The position numbers and the translations under genes are program-made. Positions 8,294-18,315 of a DNA stretch of 64,000 bases are shown here, piece after piece. Within the stretch, counting starts at the first letter, position 1. Every line of letters starts with the position of its first letter. The DNA is from Fulvivirga sp. M361. Its GTDB lineage: Bacteria; Bacteroidota; Bacteroidia; Cytophagales; Cyclobacteriaceae. The notes beneath the pieces are model-generated. The model was not told where the DNA came from and ran no database searches. It saw only the letters and a list, made by a program, of their open reading frames with translations. The stretch covers positions 1 to 64,000 of the forward strand of contig NZ_VKDC01000018.1 of the NCBI RefSeq assembly GCF_007097395.1, given 5' to 3'.

Positions 8294-9931
8294 ATGACGA
8301 GCAGATATAAATTTTTAAATTATACCTACCTACTTATACTGTCCTTAATGATCACAAGCTGTGAAAAAGATAGTTTCACAGATCCTAATGATCCAAGATT
8401 TGGCACCGTAGGTGATGAAATCATATTAAATGTGTCCAATACCTTCCAGACCGTTGATCATTTCGGCGCTTCCGGCGGGTTTGCTGCCCAGTGGGTTGGG
8501 CAATGGCCTGATGCTTCGAAAGAACCTATTGCAAAACTTTTCTTTAGTACGGAAATGGATGCCCAGGGGAATCCGGAAGGTATAGGGCTCTCCATGTGGA
8601 GGGTCAATATTGGCGACGGCGCCCGGGAACAGCTTACCAGTGGCTTCGCTCCAAACGCGTGGTTCAGGGAAACAGAGTGTTTTCTGGATGAAGATGGGAT
8701 CACCTATGATTGGACAAAACAGTCCGGTTCACAATGGTTCGTAAGCAAAGCCAGTGAGTATGGTGTGCCTGGCTTCACCGCCTGGATCACTACTCCTCCT
8801 TACTTTATGAGTAAGAATGGGTATACCTTTAGAACAGCCGGAGTCGATGGGTTCAACTGTCAGGAATCCAAGTATGGGGAGTACGCCTCCTTTTTAGCTC
8901 AGGTAATGAAACATTACGAAGACCAGGGGTATAATTTTGAAGTGGTCTGTCCATTTAATGAGACACAATACGAGTGGGCCTTTGAAGTGGGAGAAGCTTC
9001 TCAATCAGGGACCAAAGCCTTCAATTCACAAGTAGCGGAAGTTACACGTATTATTGACCAGGAATTCACAGACCAGGGAGTTAATGCAAAGATCATGATC
9101 CCTGAAACAGCACAATTGAGATACCTCTACGAAGGATCTTCAAACACCGAAAACCAACTTTCTGAGTTTTTTAACCCATCCAGCGCTAACTACATAGGTG
9201 ACCTGGACAATCTTTCCACGCACATAGCGGCACACAGTTACTTCAGTAACTCAACGCCTGAGCAATCCATTACACAACGACAAACCCTGCGGACGGCACT
9301 GGCTAGTTTCCCTGACCTGGATTACTGGCAAACGGAATATAGCCTGTTGGGAACCGCTTATCAACAGGGGAAAGATATGTCCGAGTTGACAGAGATGGAC
9401 TATTCGCTTTGGTTGGCCCGCATCATTCACACTGACCTCGTACATGGCAATGCCACCGGATGGAGTTTTTGGACGGCGCTTAATCTTTCTACATTCCAGG
9501 ACCATCCGTTCAGATTTAATCTGATCTTGTATGAACCTAATGCCAGCAATGAGTCACATACGGATGGTACCTTTAAAGTGGGTAAGAACCTTTGGGCCTT
9601 TGGGAATTATAGCCGTTTCGTTAGGCCAGGTATGGTACGGTTTGAAGTGTTAGATCCTGCTTATGGGGAAGAAGCTGCAGTGGAGAACTTTATGATCTCG
9701 GGATATAAAAGTGCCTCCGGAAATGATATCGTTATAGTATGTGTCAATAATACAGACCAGAACAGGCAGCTGGCGCTGGGGAATTACGGAACTGATTTCG
9801 AGGTAGTGGATGGTACATTTGACGTTTATACCACTTCCGAAAGTGAAGATCTGTCCAAAAGTACGGCTAATTTTGATGAACTTGTGATCCCCGGTAAATC
9901 AATTGTGACACTTACCGCACAACTTAACTAA
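8294..9931 (+). CDS. GH30-family glycoside hydrolase, lipoprotein (first of two)
   Basis: A 545-residue probable surface or periplasmic lipoprotein (lipobox ITSC, Cys23). It has the clan GH-A (beta/alpha)8 barrel and side beta-domain of family GH30: VDHFGASGGFAAQWVG near residue 54, acid/base Asn222-Glu223 in PFNETQYEW, and nucleophile Glu348 in DYWQTEYSLLG. The C-terminal ~100 residues (SRFVRPGMVRFEV... IVTLTAQLN) form the GH30 beta-structure. GH30 members act on beta-linked glucan, xylan, fucosides or beta-1,6-galactan; the context with sulfatases and GH2 makes a galactan-type substrate plausible but not shown. The gap after susD is 14 nt. It is related to the next gene along its whole length, suggesting an old tandem duplication. 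Confidence 0.85.
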   Translation: MTSRYKFLNYTYLLILSLMITSCEKDSFTDPNDPRFGTVGDEIILNVSNTFQTVDHFGASGGFAAQWVGQWPDASKEPIAKLFFSTEMDAQGNPEGIGLSMWRVNIGDGAREQLTSGFAPNAWFRETECFLDEDGITYDWTKQSGSQWFVSKASEYGVPGFTAWITTPPYFMSKNGYTFRTAGVDGFNCQESKYGEYASFLAQVMKHYEDQGYNFEVVCPFNETQYEWAFEVGEASQSGTKAFNSQVAEVTRIIDQEFTDQGVNAKIMIPETAQLRYLYEGSSNTENQLSEFFNPSSANYIGDLDNLSTHIAAHSYFSNSTPEQSITQRQTLRTALASFPDLDYWQTEYSLLGTAYQQGKDMSELTEMDYSLWLARIIHTDLVHGNATGWSFWTALNLSTFQDHPFRFNLILYEPNASNESHTDGTFKVGKNLWAFGNYSRFVRPGMVRFEVLDPAYGEEAAVENFMISGYKSASGNDIVIVCVNNTDQNRQLALGNYGTDFEVVDGTFDVYTTSESEDLSKSTANFDELVIPGKSIVTLTAQLN

Positions 9932-9942
9932 CACATTACACT

Positions 9943-11523
9943 ATGATTTCTGCCTTAAGGCTGAAGCTACTAAGCTATTTTTGCATGCCCTTACTGACCA
10001 TATCGGCCGAGGTTTATGGTCAGTTGATTCAGGTACATTTGGACCCCGCGACCCAATTTCAGCAGATAGATGGGTTCGGGGCTTCAGATGCCTGGAGGTG
10101 TCAGTTTGTGGGAGAGCATTGGCCTGATCATAAAAAAGAAAAGATCGCTACACTTTTATTCAGCCAGGAGTTTGATGATGAGCAAAACCCGGAAGGGATT
10201 GGGTTATCGATATGGCGCTTTTATGTAGGGGCAGGTACTACTGAGCAAGGTGCGAACTCTGACATTAAAAATGAATGGAGAAGGGCAGAATCTTTTCTGG
10301 ATAAAGAAGGGAATTACGATTGGTCAAAGCAGCAGGGGCAACAATGGTTTCTCAGGAAGGCCAAAGAATTTGGTGTGGAACACTTTCTGGCTTTCTCCAT
10401 AAGTGCACCTGTTTTCTGGACACTGAATGGAAAGGGCTACAATACTTCATCGGGAGCAGCCCTTAACCTTCAGCCGGATAGATATAGCGACTATGCAGAC
10501 TTCCTGGTTTCCGTTTTGAAACATTTCGAGGAACAAAACCTCGGATTTGACTACTTAAGTCCCGTCAACGAACCTCAATGGGACTGGAATAAACCATCAC
10601 AGGAAGGAACACCTGCGACGAACGAAAATATCTATACGTTAACCAGACTGCTTGATGAAAAAATAACGGCCCGGTCACTCAAAACAAAAATAGTATTGCC
10701 TGAAGCGGCAGATCTAAGGTGGCTGTATAAATCCCATGGAAAACCGGAAAGAGGGGACCAGGCAAATGCTTTTTTTAGGAATGACTCACCTTTTAACTTA
10801 GGTGAACAGCACGACGTAATGAAAGCGGTTTTAGGACACAGCTATTTTACCACCTGGCCGGTGGACAGCCTCATAAGCATAAGACAAGGCCTGAATACAA
10901 GCCTGAAAGAGCAGGGAGTAGATTACTGGCAAAGCGAGTTTTGTATTTTGGAAAAGACCGATGCCATAGGAAGTGGGCACCAACGGGATCTGGGTATGAA
11001 TACCGCACTATACGTTGCAAGGGTCATACATGCAGACCTCACCCTTGCCAATGCCAGGTCATGGCAATGGTGGACGGCACTGACTATAGCAGATTTTAAA
11101 GATGGATTGATCTATTTGGATACCGGGGTGGAAGGGAAGTTATTCGACCAAGACCTTTTAAAGCATGACGGAAATTATCACGCATCAAAATTGCTTTGGG
11201 TGTTAGGAAATTTTTCCAGGTTTGTACGCCCGGGAATGGTAAGAGTAAAAGCTGATCTAAAACCAGCTCAAACCTTAAAAGAACAATACAATGATGTAAT
11301 AATTTCAGCTTATGCGGACAGGATCAACTCAAAAATAGTTGTGGTTGCCATTAACAATGCAACAACGGAAAAGAAGGTAAATTTGCAAAGCCCTGGTGTT
11401 ACACTTGGAAAGATGTTTATCACCTCAGAGAGTGAAAATATGGGCTTTCATAAGATCTCAAGCGAGACGATTACATTATCGCCGAGGTCGGTAACTACTT
11501 TAACCGGAAATTATGGTCAATAA
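9943..11523 (+). CDS. GH30-family glycoside hydrolase (second of two)
   Basis: 526 residues with an N-terminal signal peptide (~1-26, ending AEVYGQ) and no lipobox, so it is probably periplasmic or released, unlike its lipoprotein neighbour. The GH30 hallmarks are IDGFGASDAWRCQFVG (from about 42), acid/base Asn209-Glu210 in SPVNEPQWDW, and nucleophile Glu332 in DYWQSEFCIL. The C-terminal beta-domain has NFSRFVRPGMVRVK and PRSVTTLTG. The different localisation signals of the two GH30 proteins suggest sequential action on one glycan. Its 3' end overlaps the next gene by 11 nt. Subfamily not determined. Confidence 0.85.
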   Translation: MISALRLKLLSYFCMPLLTISAEVYGQLIQVHLDPATQFQQIDGFGASDAWRCQFVGEHWPDHKKEKIATLLFSQEFDDEQNPEGIGLSIWRFYVGAGTTEQGANSDIKNEWRRAESFLDKEGNYDWSKQQGQQWFLRKAKEFGVEHFLAFSISAPVFWTLNGKGYNTSSGAALNLQPDRYSDYADFLVSVLKHFEEQNLGFDYLSPVNEPQWDWNKPSQEGTPATNENIYTLTRLLDEKITARSLKTKIVLPEAADLRWLYKSHGKPERGDQANAFFRNDSPFNLGEQHDVMKAVLGHSYFTTWPVDSLISIRQGLNTSLKEQGVDYWQSEFCILEKTDAIGSGHQRDLGMNTALYVARVIHADLTLANARSWQWWTALTIADFKDGLIYLDTGVEGKLFDQDLLKHDGNYHASKLLWVLGNFSRFVRPGMVRVKADLKPAQTLKEQYNDVIISAYADRINSKIVVVAINNATTEKKVNLQSPGVTLGKMFITSESENMGFHKISSETITLSPRSVTTLTGNYGQ

Positions 11524-13114
11524 AAACAAAGGCATCGTACTGTACTTTTTACTCATAGCAATATCTTTTTCGGGATGCAAAGAAGGTGAGGGGGAGGCTA
11601 AAACGGAAAATGCAAAACCTAATGTAATTTTCATCCTGGCTGATGACCTTGGCATAAAAGACCTGAGTTGCACAGGCAGTAAGTTTTATGAGACTCCCAA
11701 CATTGATCGTATTGCCAGCACAGGCACTGTATTTACGCAAGGATATGCTGCCAGCCAGGTGTGCAGTCCTTCCCGGGCCAGTATTATGACCGGTAAATTT
11801 ACGGCAAGGCACGGCATTACAGATTGGATTGGAGCAAAATCAGGAGTGGCATGGCGCACGAATGGCAAGAACAGCAAGCTGCTTCCTGCAGACTATGTAC
11901 ATCGATTACCTGGAAGGGACAGCACATTGGCAGAAATGATGAAAGCCAACGGATATACCACTTTTTTTGCCGGCAAATGGCATTTAGGCGATGAAGGTTC
12001 TTACCCGGAAGATCATGGTTTCGATATCAATATAGGAGGGTGGGACGTCGGAAGTCCTAAAGGAGGCTATTTCTCACCATGGAAAAACCCCAGGCTCGAA
12101 AATAAGGTAAAAGGGGAAAACCTTTCTAAGCGGCTGGCAGCAGAAACTGCAAGCTTTATGGAGCAAAGCAAAGATCAGCCATTTTTCGCTTTTCTCTCTT
12201 TCTATGCCGTGCATGGCCCTATTCAGACGACTCGGGAAAAATGGAAGAAATACCGTGATAAGGCAGATGCCATAGGCATTCAGGAATCCGGTTATGAGAT
12301 GGAGCGTGTATTGCCCATACGTACGGTACAAGATAATCCCATTTATGCCGGGCTGGTAGAAAGTATGGATGATGCGGTAGGTTTGGTGCTGGACAAACTG
12401 GCGGCGTTAGGTCTCGAAGAAAACACGATAGTCATTTTTACATCCGATAACGGAGGTGTGGCTTCCGGAGATGCTTTTTCCACCTCAAACCGGCCTCTGC
12501 GTGGTGGAAAGGGGTATCAATGGGAAGGAGGCATACGAGAACCTTTTTTCATCAAAGCGCCCTGGCTCAAGGATAGTCGAAAAACGGTCGATTATCCTGT
12601 GACGGGTGCTGATTTTTATCCCACCATCCTTGATCTGGCTAATATCCGTCTTTTACCGGAACAACACGCAGATGGCATAAGCCTGGCGCCCTTGTTAAAA
12701 AATGAAAGCCTGAATGAGAGGTCATTATTCTGGCATTATCCACATTATGGCAACCAGGGAGGTGAGCCTGCTTCTATCATAAGAAGATCGGTTTGGAAGC
12801 TCATCCACTATTGGGAAGACGACAGAAATGAACTCTATAACCTGGAAAAAGATCCGGAAGAGCAGGTGGAAGTAAGTGCTGACTATCCTGAAATAGCCAC
12901 TCAGATGTATGACGAACTTGAGACGTATCTGAACAGTGTAAATGCGAAAAGACCTGAAAAGGACCCTGCTTATGATGAAACCCTTGCTAAACAGATGCAT
13001 CAGGATAAGATAGATAAGCTCTGGCCCAGGTTAGAGGCACAGAGAAAACGTTTTTTATCGCAAGAGTTTGAGCCCAATGCAGATTGGTGGGGAAGTAAAA
13101 TCACAGAAGATTAA
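11513..13114 (+). CDS. Formylglycine-dependent sulfatase (family S1), lipoprotein
   Basis: A 533-residue sulfatase with a lipobox (SFSGC, Cys22). The alkaline-phosphatase-like core starts at PNVIFILADDLG with the metal-binding Asp pair 44-45. The C-S-P-S-R signature (Cys84) is the site for conversion to formylglycine, followed by IMTGKFTARHG. FTSDNGG near residue 310 supplies the second metal-binding Asp-Asn. It removes sulfate esters from the PUL 1 glycan or its fragments. No sulfatase-maturating enzyme is encoded in the window, so maturation must come from elsewhere in the genome. It overlaps the upstream GH30 gene by 11 nt. S1 subfamily and regiospecificity cannot be assigned by eye. Confidence 0.9.
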   Translation: MVNKNKGIVLYFLLIAISFSGCKEGEGEAKTENAKPNVIFILADDLGIKDLSCTGSKFYETPNIDRIASTGTVFTQGYAASQVCSPSRASIMTGKFTARHGITDWIGAKSGVAWRTNGKNSKLLPADYVHRLPGRDSTLAEMMKANGYTTFFAGKWHLGDEGSYPEDHGFDINIGGWDVGSPKGGYFSPWKNPRLENKVKGENLSKRLAAETASFMEQSKDQPFFAFLSFYAVHGPIQTTREKWKKYRDKADAIGIQESGYEMERVLPIRTVQDNPIYAGLVESMDDAVGLVLDKLAALGLEENTIVIFTSDNGGVASGDAFSTSNRPLRGGKGYQWEGGIREPFFIKAPWLKDSRKTVDYPVTGADFYPTILDLANIRLLPEQHADGISLAPLLKNESLNERSLFWHYPHYGNQGGEPASIIRRSVWKLIHYWEDDRNELYNLEKDPEEQVEVSADYPEIATQMYDELETYLNSVNAKRPEKDPAYDETLAKQMHQDKIDKLWPRLEAQRKRFLSQEFEPNADWWGSKITED

Positions 13115-13186
13115 AATGGATAGTTTTTATATGAACCACCGAAACATCGAAACAATGGTAAACATGCACTTACCCCAACGCCTTAG

Positions 13187-14593
13187 ATGAACACATCAAA
13201 ATTCAATTTTAAGTACCTCCTTTTCCTGTCCCTCGTGTCAGCCATGGGTGGTTTCCTCTTTGGTTACGACTGGGTAGTGATAGGTGGGGCAAAGCCTTTC
13301 TACGAACTTTACTTTGATATTGCTTCTTTGCCTTCTCTTCAGGGCTGGGCGATGAGCAGTGCTTTGGTAGGATGTATTTTTGGTGCAGTGATATCCGGAG
13401 CATTGGCAGACCGGTTGGGGAGAAAGATACCTTTAATATTGGCTGCCGCATTATTTACCATTTCAGCTTTTGGCACCGGTTATGTAGATCATTTTACACC
13501 TTTCATTATATACAGGTTGATCGGAGGCCTTGGCATTGGCCTGGCCTCTACTTTATCGCCTATGTACATTGCTGAGATAGCCCCGGCCAGGTATCGCGGG
13601 CAATTTGTAGCCATCAATCAATTGACCATAGTCATTGGTATACTGGGCGCACAAATTGCCAATTACAATATTGCAGAGCCTATAATCGCTACAGCAGGTC
13701 CTTCTGAAATCATGAATTCATGGAATGGTCAGATGGGGTGGAGATGGATGTTCTGGGCCGAACTGGTCCCGGCAGGATTATTTTTCACACTTATGTTCCT
13801 GGTACCTAAAAGCCCTAGGTTCTTAATGAAGAGTGGGGAAGAGGCCGCTGCGGTCAACGTTTTGGAAAAAATAGGAGGGAAGGAATATGCGCTGCATGAA
13901 CTGGGCAATATGAAACTCACCCTACGGGAAAATCAACAGAACAAAGTAGCACTCTCCGAACTACGTAGCCGTAAGGTCCTTCCCATATTGACCATTGGCG
14001 TTGTTCTGGCCATATTCCAGCAATGGTGCGGGATCAACGTCATCTTTAATTATGCTCAGGAAATATTTACGGCTGCCGGTTACAGCGTGGGCGATATGTT
14101 ATTCAACATTGTGATCACAGGAAGTGTCAATCTCATTTTTACGTTCGCTGCTATGCGTACGTTAGACAGCTGGGGGCGCAAAAAACTGATGCTATTCGGG
14201 TCGTTGGGCCTGGCCGTGGTATATGCGCTTTTGGGAGGCGCCTATTATTTTTCATTGGATGGTTGGCCGGTATTGCTATTAGTGATTACAGCGATAGCCA
14301 TTTACGCCATGTCCCTTGCGCCCACTACCTGGGTGGTATTATCAGAAATATTTCCTAACCGGCTGCGCGGCGTGGCCATGTCTATAGCAACTTTCTCGTT
14401 ATGGATCGCCTCATTCATACTCACTTTTACCTTTCCCATCCTTAATGATCTGCTGGGGTCTTACGGTACATTTTGGGTGTATAGTATTATTTGCCTGCTC
14501 GGTTTTACATTTATCAGGAAAAAATTATTGGAGACCAAAGGCAAAAGTTTAGAAGAAATTGAATTGGAGTTAGCTAAAGACAATAAGGTTTGA
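13187..14593 (+). CDS. MFS sugar porter (sugar:H+ symporter type)
   Basis: A 468-residue inner-membrane transporter with about 12 membrane segments. Sugar-porter signatures include GGFLFGYDWVVIGG in TM1, GALADRLGRK between TM2 and TM3, RLIGGLGIGLAST with PMYIAEIAPARYRGQ, VPKSPRFLM after TM6 (PESPR-like), LAIFQQWCGINVIFNYAQEIF in TM7, and LSEIFPNRLRG. It probably imports the monosaccharide released by the periplasmic PUL 1 enzymes. It lies in the PUL 1 operon after a 72-nt gap. The family is clear; the sugar is not. Confidence 0.92.
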   Translation: MNTSKFNFKYLLFLSLVSAMGGFLFGYDWVVIGGAKPFYELYFDIASLPSLQGWAMSSALVGCIFGAVISGALADRLGRKIPLILAAALFTISAFGTGYVDHFTPFIIYRLIGGLGIGLASTLSPMYIAEIAPARYRGQFVAINQLTIVIGILGAQIANYNIAEPIIATAGPSEIMNSWNGQMGWRWMFWAELVPAGLFFTLMFLVPKSPRFLMKSGEEAAAVNVLEKIGGKEYALHELGNMKLTLRENQQNKVALSELRSRKVLPILTIGVVLAIFQQWCGINVIFNYAQEIFTAAGYSVGDMLFNIVITGSVNLIFTFAAMRTLDSWGRKKLMLFGSLGLAVVYALLGGAYYFSLDGWPVLLLVITAIAIYAMSLAPTTWVVLSEIFPNRLRGVAMSIATFSLWIASFILTFTFPILNDLLGSYGTFWVYSIICLLGFTFIRKKLLETKGKSLEEIELELAKDNKV

Positions 14594-14641
14594 ACCGTAT
14601 CTGACAGATGCCATGAGACAATCAGAAAAAATAGATCAAAA

Positions 14642-15406
14642 ATGAACAGGCTAAAGTTAACATATGGCAGCGTCTTGATCTGTTTAGTGGGATGCTTCAT
14701 AGGTTTGGGTACTGCTAATGCACAGTTAGTAATGACCCCCGATAATTACCTGGGGCCCATCAAAAGTGAACTTCAGGTGAAATGGCCCAAAAACAGAACG
14801 ATCAACCTCGTGTTTCATGGGCATTCGGTACCTTCCGGATACCTTACCCGTGGTATAGTTAACACCTTACAGTCCTACCCGTATCTCTTGCTGAAAAAGG
14901 TCAAAGATCGCTATCCTTTTGCCGTTGTAAATACCATCACCACATCAATAGGAGGAGAGCAGTCGCAAAAAGGAGCAAAACGAGTGAAAAAGGAAGTTTT
15001 GGTCCATCGGCCGGACGTTCTGTTCATAGATTACGCGCTTAATGATCGTAGTATCGGGCTGGAACGTTCCAAAGTCGCCTGGGAGAAAATGATCCGGAAA
15101 GCGAAGGCCTACGGCACTAAGGTCATTCTTATGACGCCTACCCCTGACCTGAAAGAAAATATACAGTCTCCCGATGCTGAACTGGCAAAGCACAGCCAAC
15201 AGATCAGGGAAATGGCAAAGAAATACGAAGTGGGTCTGGTAGATAACTATGCCATGTTTAAAGAAATGGCCGGGAATCAGTCATTGGAAAAATGGATGGC
15301 ACAAAATAATCATATCAATACCCTGGGACATGAATTGGTAGCTGAAACCCTGTTGACCCTCTTTTGGGAAGAGGATAGTAGCAATAAAGAACCGAATGAC
15401 CTATGA
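14642..15406 (+). CDS. Secreted SGNH/GDSL-type hydrolase (putative carbohydrate esterase)
   Basis: 254 residues with a signal peptide (~1-28, ending GTANAQ). The SGNH block I is VFHGHSVPSG, where Ser62 sits in G-H-S instead of G-D-S. Block III-like DYALNDRS and the C-terminal NNHINTLGHELVAE supply Asn and His. The usual Asp three residues before the catalytic His (D-x-x-H) is replaced: the sequence reads Q-N-N-H, so the triad may be a dyad or use another acid. A deacetylase or other ester-removing role on the PUL 1 glycan is inferred from context. It overlaps the following GH2 gene by 4 nt. Confidence 0.75.
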   Translation: MNRLKLTYGSVLICLVGCFIGLGTANAQLVMTPDNYLGPIKSELQVKWPKNRTINLVFHGHSVPSGYLTRGIVNTLQSYPYLLLKKVKDRYPFAVVNTITTSIGGEQSQKGAKRVKKEVLVHRPDVLFIDYALNDRSIGLERSKVAWEKMIRKAKAYGTKVILMTPTPDLKENIQSPDAELAKHSQQIREMAKKYEVGLVDNYAMFKEMAGNQSLEKWMAQNNHINTLGHELVAETLLTLFWEEDSSNKEPNDL

Positions 15407-18246
15407 AGTATCTTAACCCCATCCTATACCTTCTTTTTTATGTCGCCCTGTACGGGTGTGACAATGAGAACTCGCAGGAGATGGATCTTTCAGGACAATG
15501 GCAATTCAGAACCGATAAGTCAGACCAGGGCATTTTGGAAGAGTGGTATGCGGGTGAACTTCCCGAAACGATCCAATTACCAGGGTCCATGGCAGAAAAT
15601 GGAAAAGGGGATGACATCTCTTTGGCTACGCAATGGACCGGGAACATGTGGAACGACAGCCTGTGGTACACGAGTCCGGAAATGGCAAAATACAGGCAAA
15701 AGGACCATATTAAGGTTCCTTTTTGGCTAAGTCCTGACAAGGTATATTATGGCGCGGCCTGGTACCAAAAACAGGTAAAAATACCCGGGTCATGGAAAAA
15801 CAAGCATATAATCTTACAACTGGAACGCGCCCATTGGGAAACGACGGTTTGGGTTGATGACAACAAGGTGGGTTTTGATAATCGTTTGGGAACACCACAT
15901 CATTATACCCTGAGCGATTATCTGACACCTGGAGATCATACCATAACCCTAAGGATCGATAACAGGGTAAAGGAGGTTAATGTGGGCCTGGATGCGCATA
16001 GCATTACAGACAACACGCAGACCAATTGGAATGGAATAGTAGGAGAAATGAAGTTAAGAGCGGTTTCCCGGGTCGCTATTGACAACGTTCAGATCTACCC
16101 GGATGTCAGCAACCATAGTGTGACCGTGAAAACGAAGATCAGGAATTTTACCGGTGCTCCGCAACAATGTCAACTTGAGGTAATGGCCAAAGGTTTGGGA
16201 GATAATGACCAGGGCCTCTCTAAAATAGTCCGGGAAATTGAAGTAGATGCTGAGGGGCAGTTTGAAATGGAATATTCCATGGGCGACTCACCGTTGTTAT
16301 GGGACGAGTTCAACCCACATTTGTATTCCATGAAGTTGACGCTGAAGTCGTCTTCCGGAATGGATACGAAGGAAGTTACATTCGGCATGCGTGAATTTAA
16401 AGTGGATGAAAAACGTTTTTCCATTAACGGAAGGCCCGTTTTTTTACGGGGCACATTGGAGTGTGCTATTTTCCCATTGACAGGATATCCGCCCATGAAG
16501 GTCAACGAATGGAAACGAATATTTAAAACCATCCGGAACCATGGCTTGAATCATATGCGGTTCCATTCCTGGTGTCCCCCTGAAGCTGCTTTTCAGGCAG
16601 CGGATGAGCAGGGTATATACTTACAGGTTGAAGCCTCTGCCTGGACAAAGATAGGGGACGCGCAGCCTATCGATGCATGGGTATACCAGGAAGCCGAAGA
16701 CATTTTGAATACCTATGGTAACCACCCTTCATTCGTTATGATGGCCTATGGAAACGAGCCGGGAGGTAAAAACTATGCCGCCTACCTGGGCAAGTTTGTA
16801 GATCATATGAAAAAATTGGATGACAGAAGAGTGTACACCGGAGCGGCGGGCTGGCCTTTCCTGGAAAACGCTGATTATTATAACAGCCCTGCACCCAGAA
16901 TACAGCAGTGGGGTGCAGGACTAAAAAGTATCATCAACAGTAAGCCACCACAAACTCTGTTTGATTACAGCCATCTGATCGAAAAGACCCCGATGCCATA
17001 TGTAAGCCATGAAATAGGGCAATGGTGCGTATATCCAAACTTCAGGGAAATGGCTAAATATACCGGAGTATTAAAGCCCAGGAACTTTGAGATCTTCAAA
17101 GAGACATTAGAAGCCAATCATTTAGGACACCTGGCGGACAGCCTGCTTCTGGCCTCAGGAAAGTTACAGGCGCTATGCTACAAAGCGGATATCGAAGCTG
17201 CTTTACGTACAAAGGACTTTGCAGGATTTCAGCTACTGGACCTGCATGACTTTCCCGGTCAGGGAACTGCTTTGGTAGGTGTTTTAGATGCTTTTTGGGA
17301 GGAAAAAGGATACATTTCGCCGGAAGAATACCGCGAGTTCTGTGATGTGACCGTGCCACTGGCAAGGCTGGATAAACGTATCTTTTTAAATACGGATACA
17401 CTCAAAGCAGCTTTGGAAGTAGCGCATTACGGTACGCAACCGCTCAAAAACATTACTGCTTCATGGAGATTGGTTGATGTACACGGAAAGCTGGTGGAAG
17501 AGGGAAACCTTCCCAAAAGAGATATTCCGGTAGGAAACGGTATAGCACTCGGAAACATCGCGGTTGATCTTAACCCGATTGAACAAGCCAAAAAGCTGAC
17601 CCTTACCGTTACGGTAGCCGGCGATACGAATCGCTGGGATGTATGGGTGTATCCGGAAGAAAAGAGACCCATTGTTAATGAAGACGAATTACAGGTAGTA
17701 GAGAAACTGGATGTCAATGCGATTAGTTTTCTTGAACAGGGAGGTAAAGTACTGTTAAATATAAACAAGGGAGATATAGCGCCGGAAAGCGGTGGTACAA
17801 TAGGAGTAGGGTTTTCAAGTATCTTTTGGAATACATCCTGGACGAAGGGACAAAAACCGCATACACTGGGTATTTTATGTAACCCAAACCACCCTGCCTT
17901 GGCTGATTTTCCAACAGAATACCATTCCAACTGGCAATGGTGGGATGCTATGTCAAATGCTAATGCCATTGTTTTGGATGCATTTACATCCGAACTGGTA
18001 CCGATCGTGCGTATCATTGACGACTGGTTTGAGAACCGCAGGACAGCCTTAATTTTCGAAGTCAGGGTAGGAAAGGGCAAGTTATTGGTATCAGGCGTTG
18101 ACCTGCACACCAATATAGCGCAACGAGATGAGGCACAACAATTACTTTACAGTCTCAAAAAATATATGGCAAGCGACCGGTTTAACCCAAAAGTAGTTGT
18201 AGACAAGAATAAACTTGACGACCTGTTTGATTACAGCCGTCAATAA
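15403..18246 (+). CDS. GH2-family glycoside hydrolase, lipoprotein (first of two)
   Basis: A 947-residue lipoprotein (lipobox ALYGC, Cys19). It has a GH2 sugar-binding jelly roll (~28-220: LSGQWQF, WYQKQVKIP), an immunoglobulin-like domain (~225-330), then a TIM barrel (~335-640). NGRPVFLRGTLECAIFPLTG and GLNHMRFHSWCPPEAAF precede acid/base Asn451-Glu452 (AYGNEPGG) and nucleophile Glu537 (YVSHEIGQW). About 300 further residues form extra beta-domains. Family members include beta-galactosidases, beta-glucuronidases and beta-mannosidases. The CAIFPLTGYPPM segment is shared almost exactly with the second GH2 at 23601, so the two are paralogues. Substrate unresolved; a beta-galactosidic or uronic bond is plausible in this PUL. 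Confidence 0.88.
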   Translation: MKYLNPILYLLFYVALYGCDNENSQEMDLSGQWQFRTDKSDQGILEEWYAGELPETIQLPGSMAENGKGDDISLATQWTGNMWNDSLWYTSPEMAKYRQKDHIKVPFWLSPDKVYYGAAWYQKQVKIPGSWKNKHIILQLERAHWETTVWVDDNKVGFDNRLGTPHHYTLSDYLTPGDHTITLRIDNRVKEVNVGLDAHSITDNTQTNWNGIVGEMKLRAVSRVAIDNVQIYPDVSNHSVTVKTKIRNFTGAPQQCQLEVMAKGLGDNDQGLSKIVREIEVDAEGQFEMEYSMGDSPLLWDEFNPHLYSMKLTLKSSSGMDTKEVTFGMREFKVDEKRFSINGRPVFLRGTLECAIFPLTGYPPMKVNEWKRIFKTIRNHGLNHMRFHSWCPPEAAFQAADEQGIYLQVEASAWTKIGDAQPIDAWVYQEAEDILNTYGNHPSFVMMAYGNEPGGKNYAAYLGKFVDHMKKLDDRRVYTGAAGWPFLENADYYNSPAPRIQQWGAGLKSIINSKPPQTLFDYSHLIEKTPMPYVSHEIGQWCVYPNFREMAKYTGVLKPRNFEIFKETLEANHLGHLADSLLLASGKLQALCYKADIEAALRTKDFAGFQLLDLHDFPGQGTALVGVLDAFWEEKGYISPEEYREFCDVTVPLARLDKRIFLNTDTLKAALEVAHYGTQPLKNITASWRLVDVHGKLVEEGNLPKRDIPVGNGIALGNIAVDLNPIEQAKKLTLTVTVAGDTNRWDVWVYPEEKRPIVNEDELQVVEKLDVNAISFLEQGGKVLLNINKGDIAPESGGTIGVGFSSIFWNTSWTKGQKPHTLGILCNPNHPALADFPTEYHSNWQWWDAMSNANAIVLDAFTSELVPIVRIIDDWFENRRTALIFEVRVGKGKLLVSGVDLHTNIAQRDEAQQLLYSLKKYMASDRFNPKVVVDKNKLDDLFDYSRQ

Positions 18247-18315
18247 CGGATCAAAGTTGACCAAAATGTAATAGAGATATACTGGTTTCGTACCAGACCA
18301 AACAAAAGATAGATT

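Noticed and set aside
17427-18113. 228-codon open frame on the minus strand
   Set aside because: It lies wholly inside the first GH2 gene in antisense, has no recognisable domain, and is best explained as a shadow of that gene.
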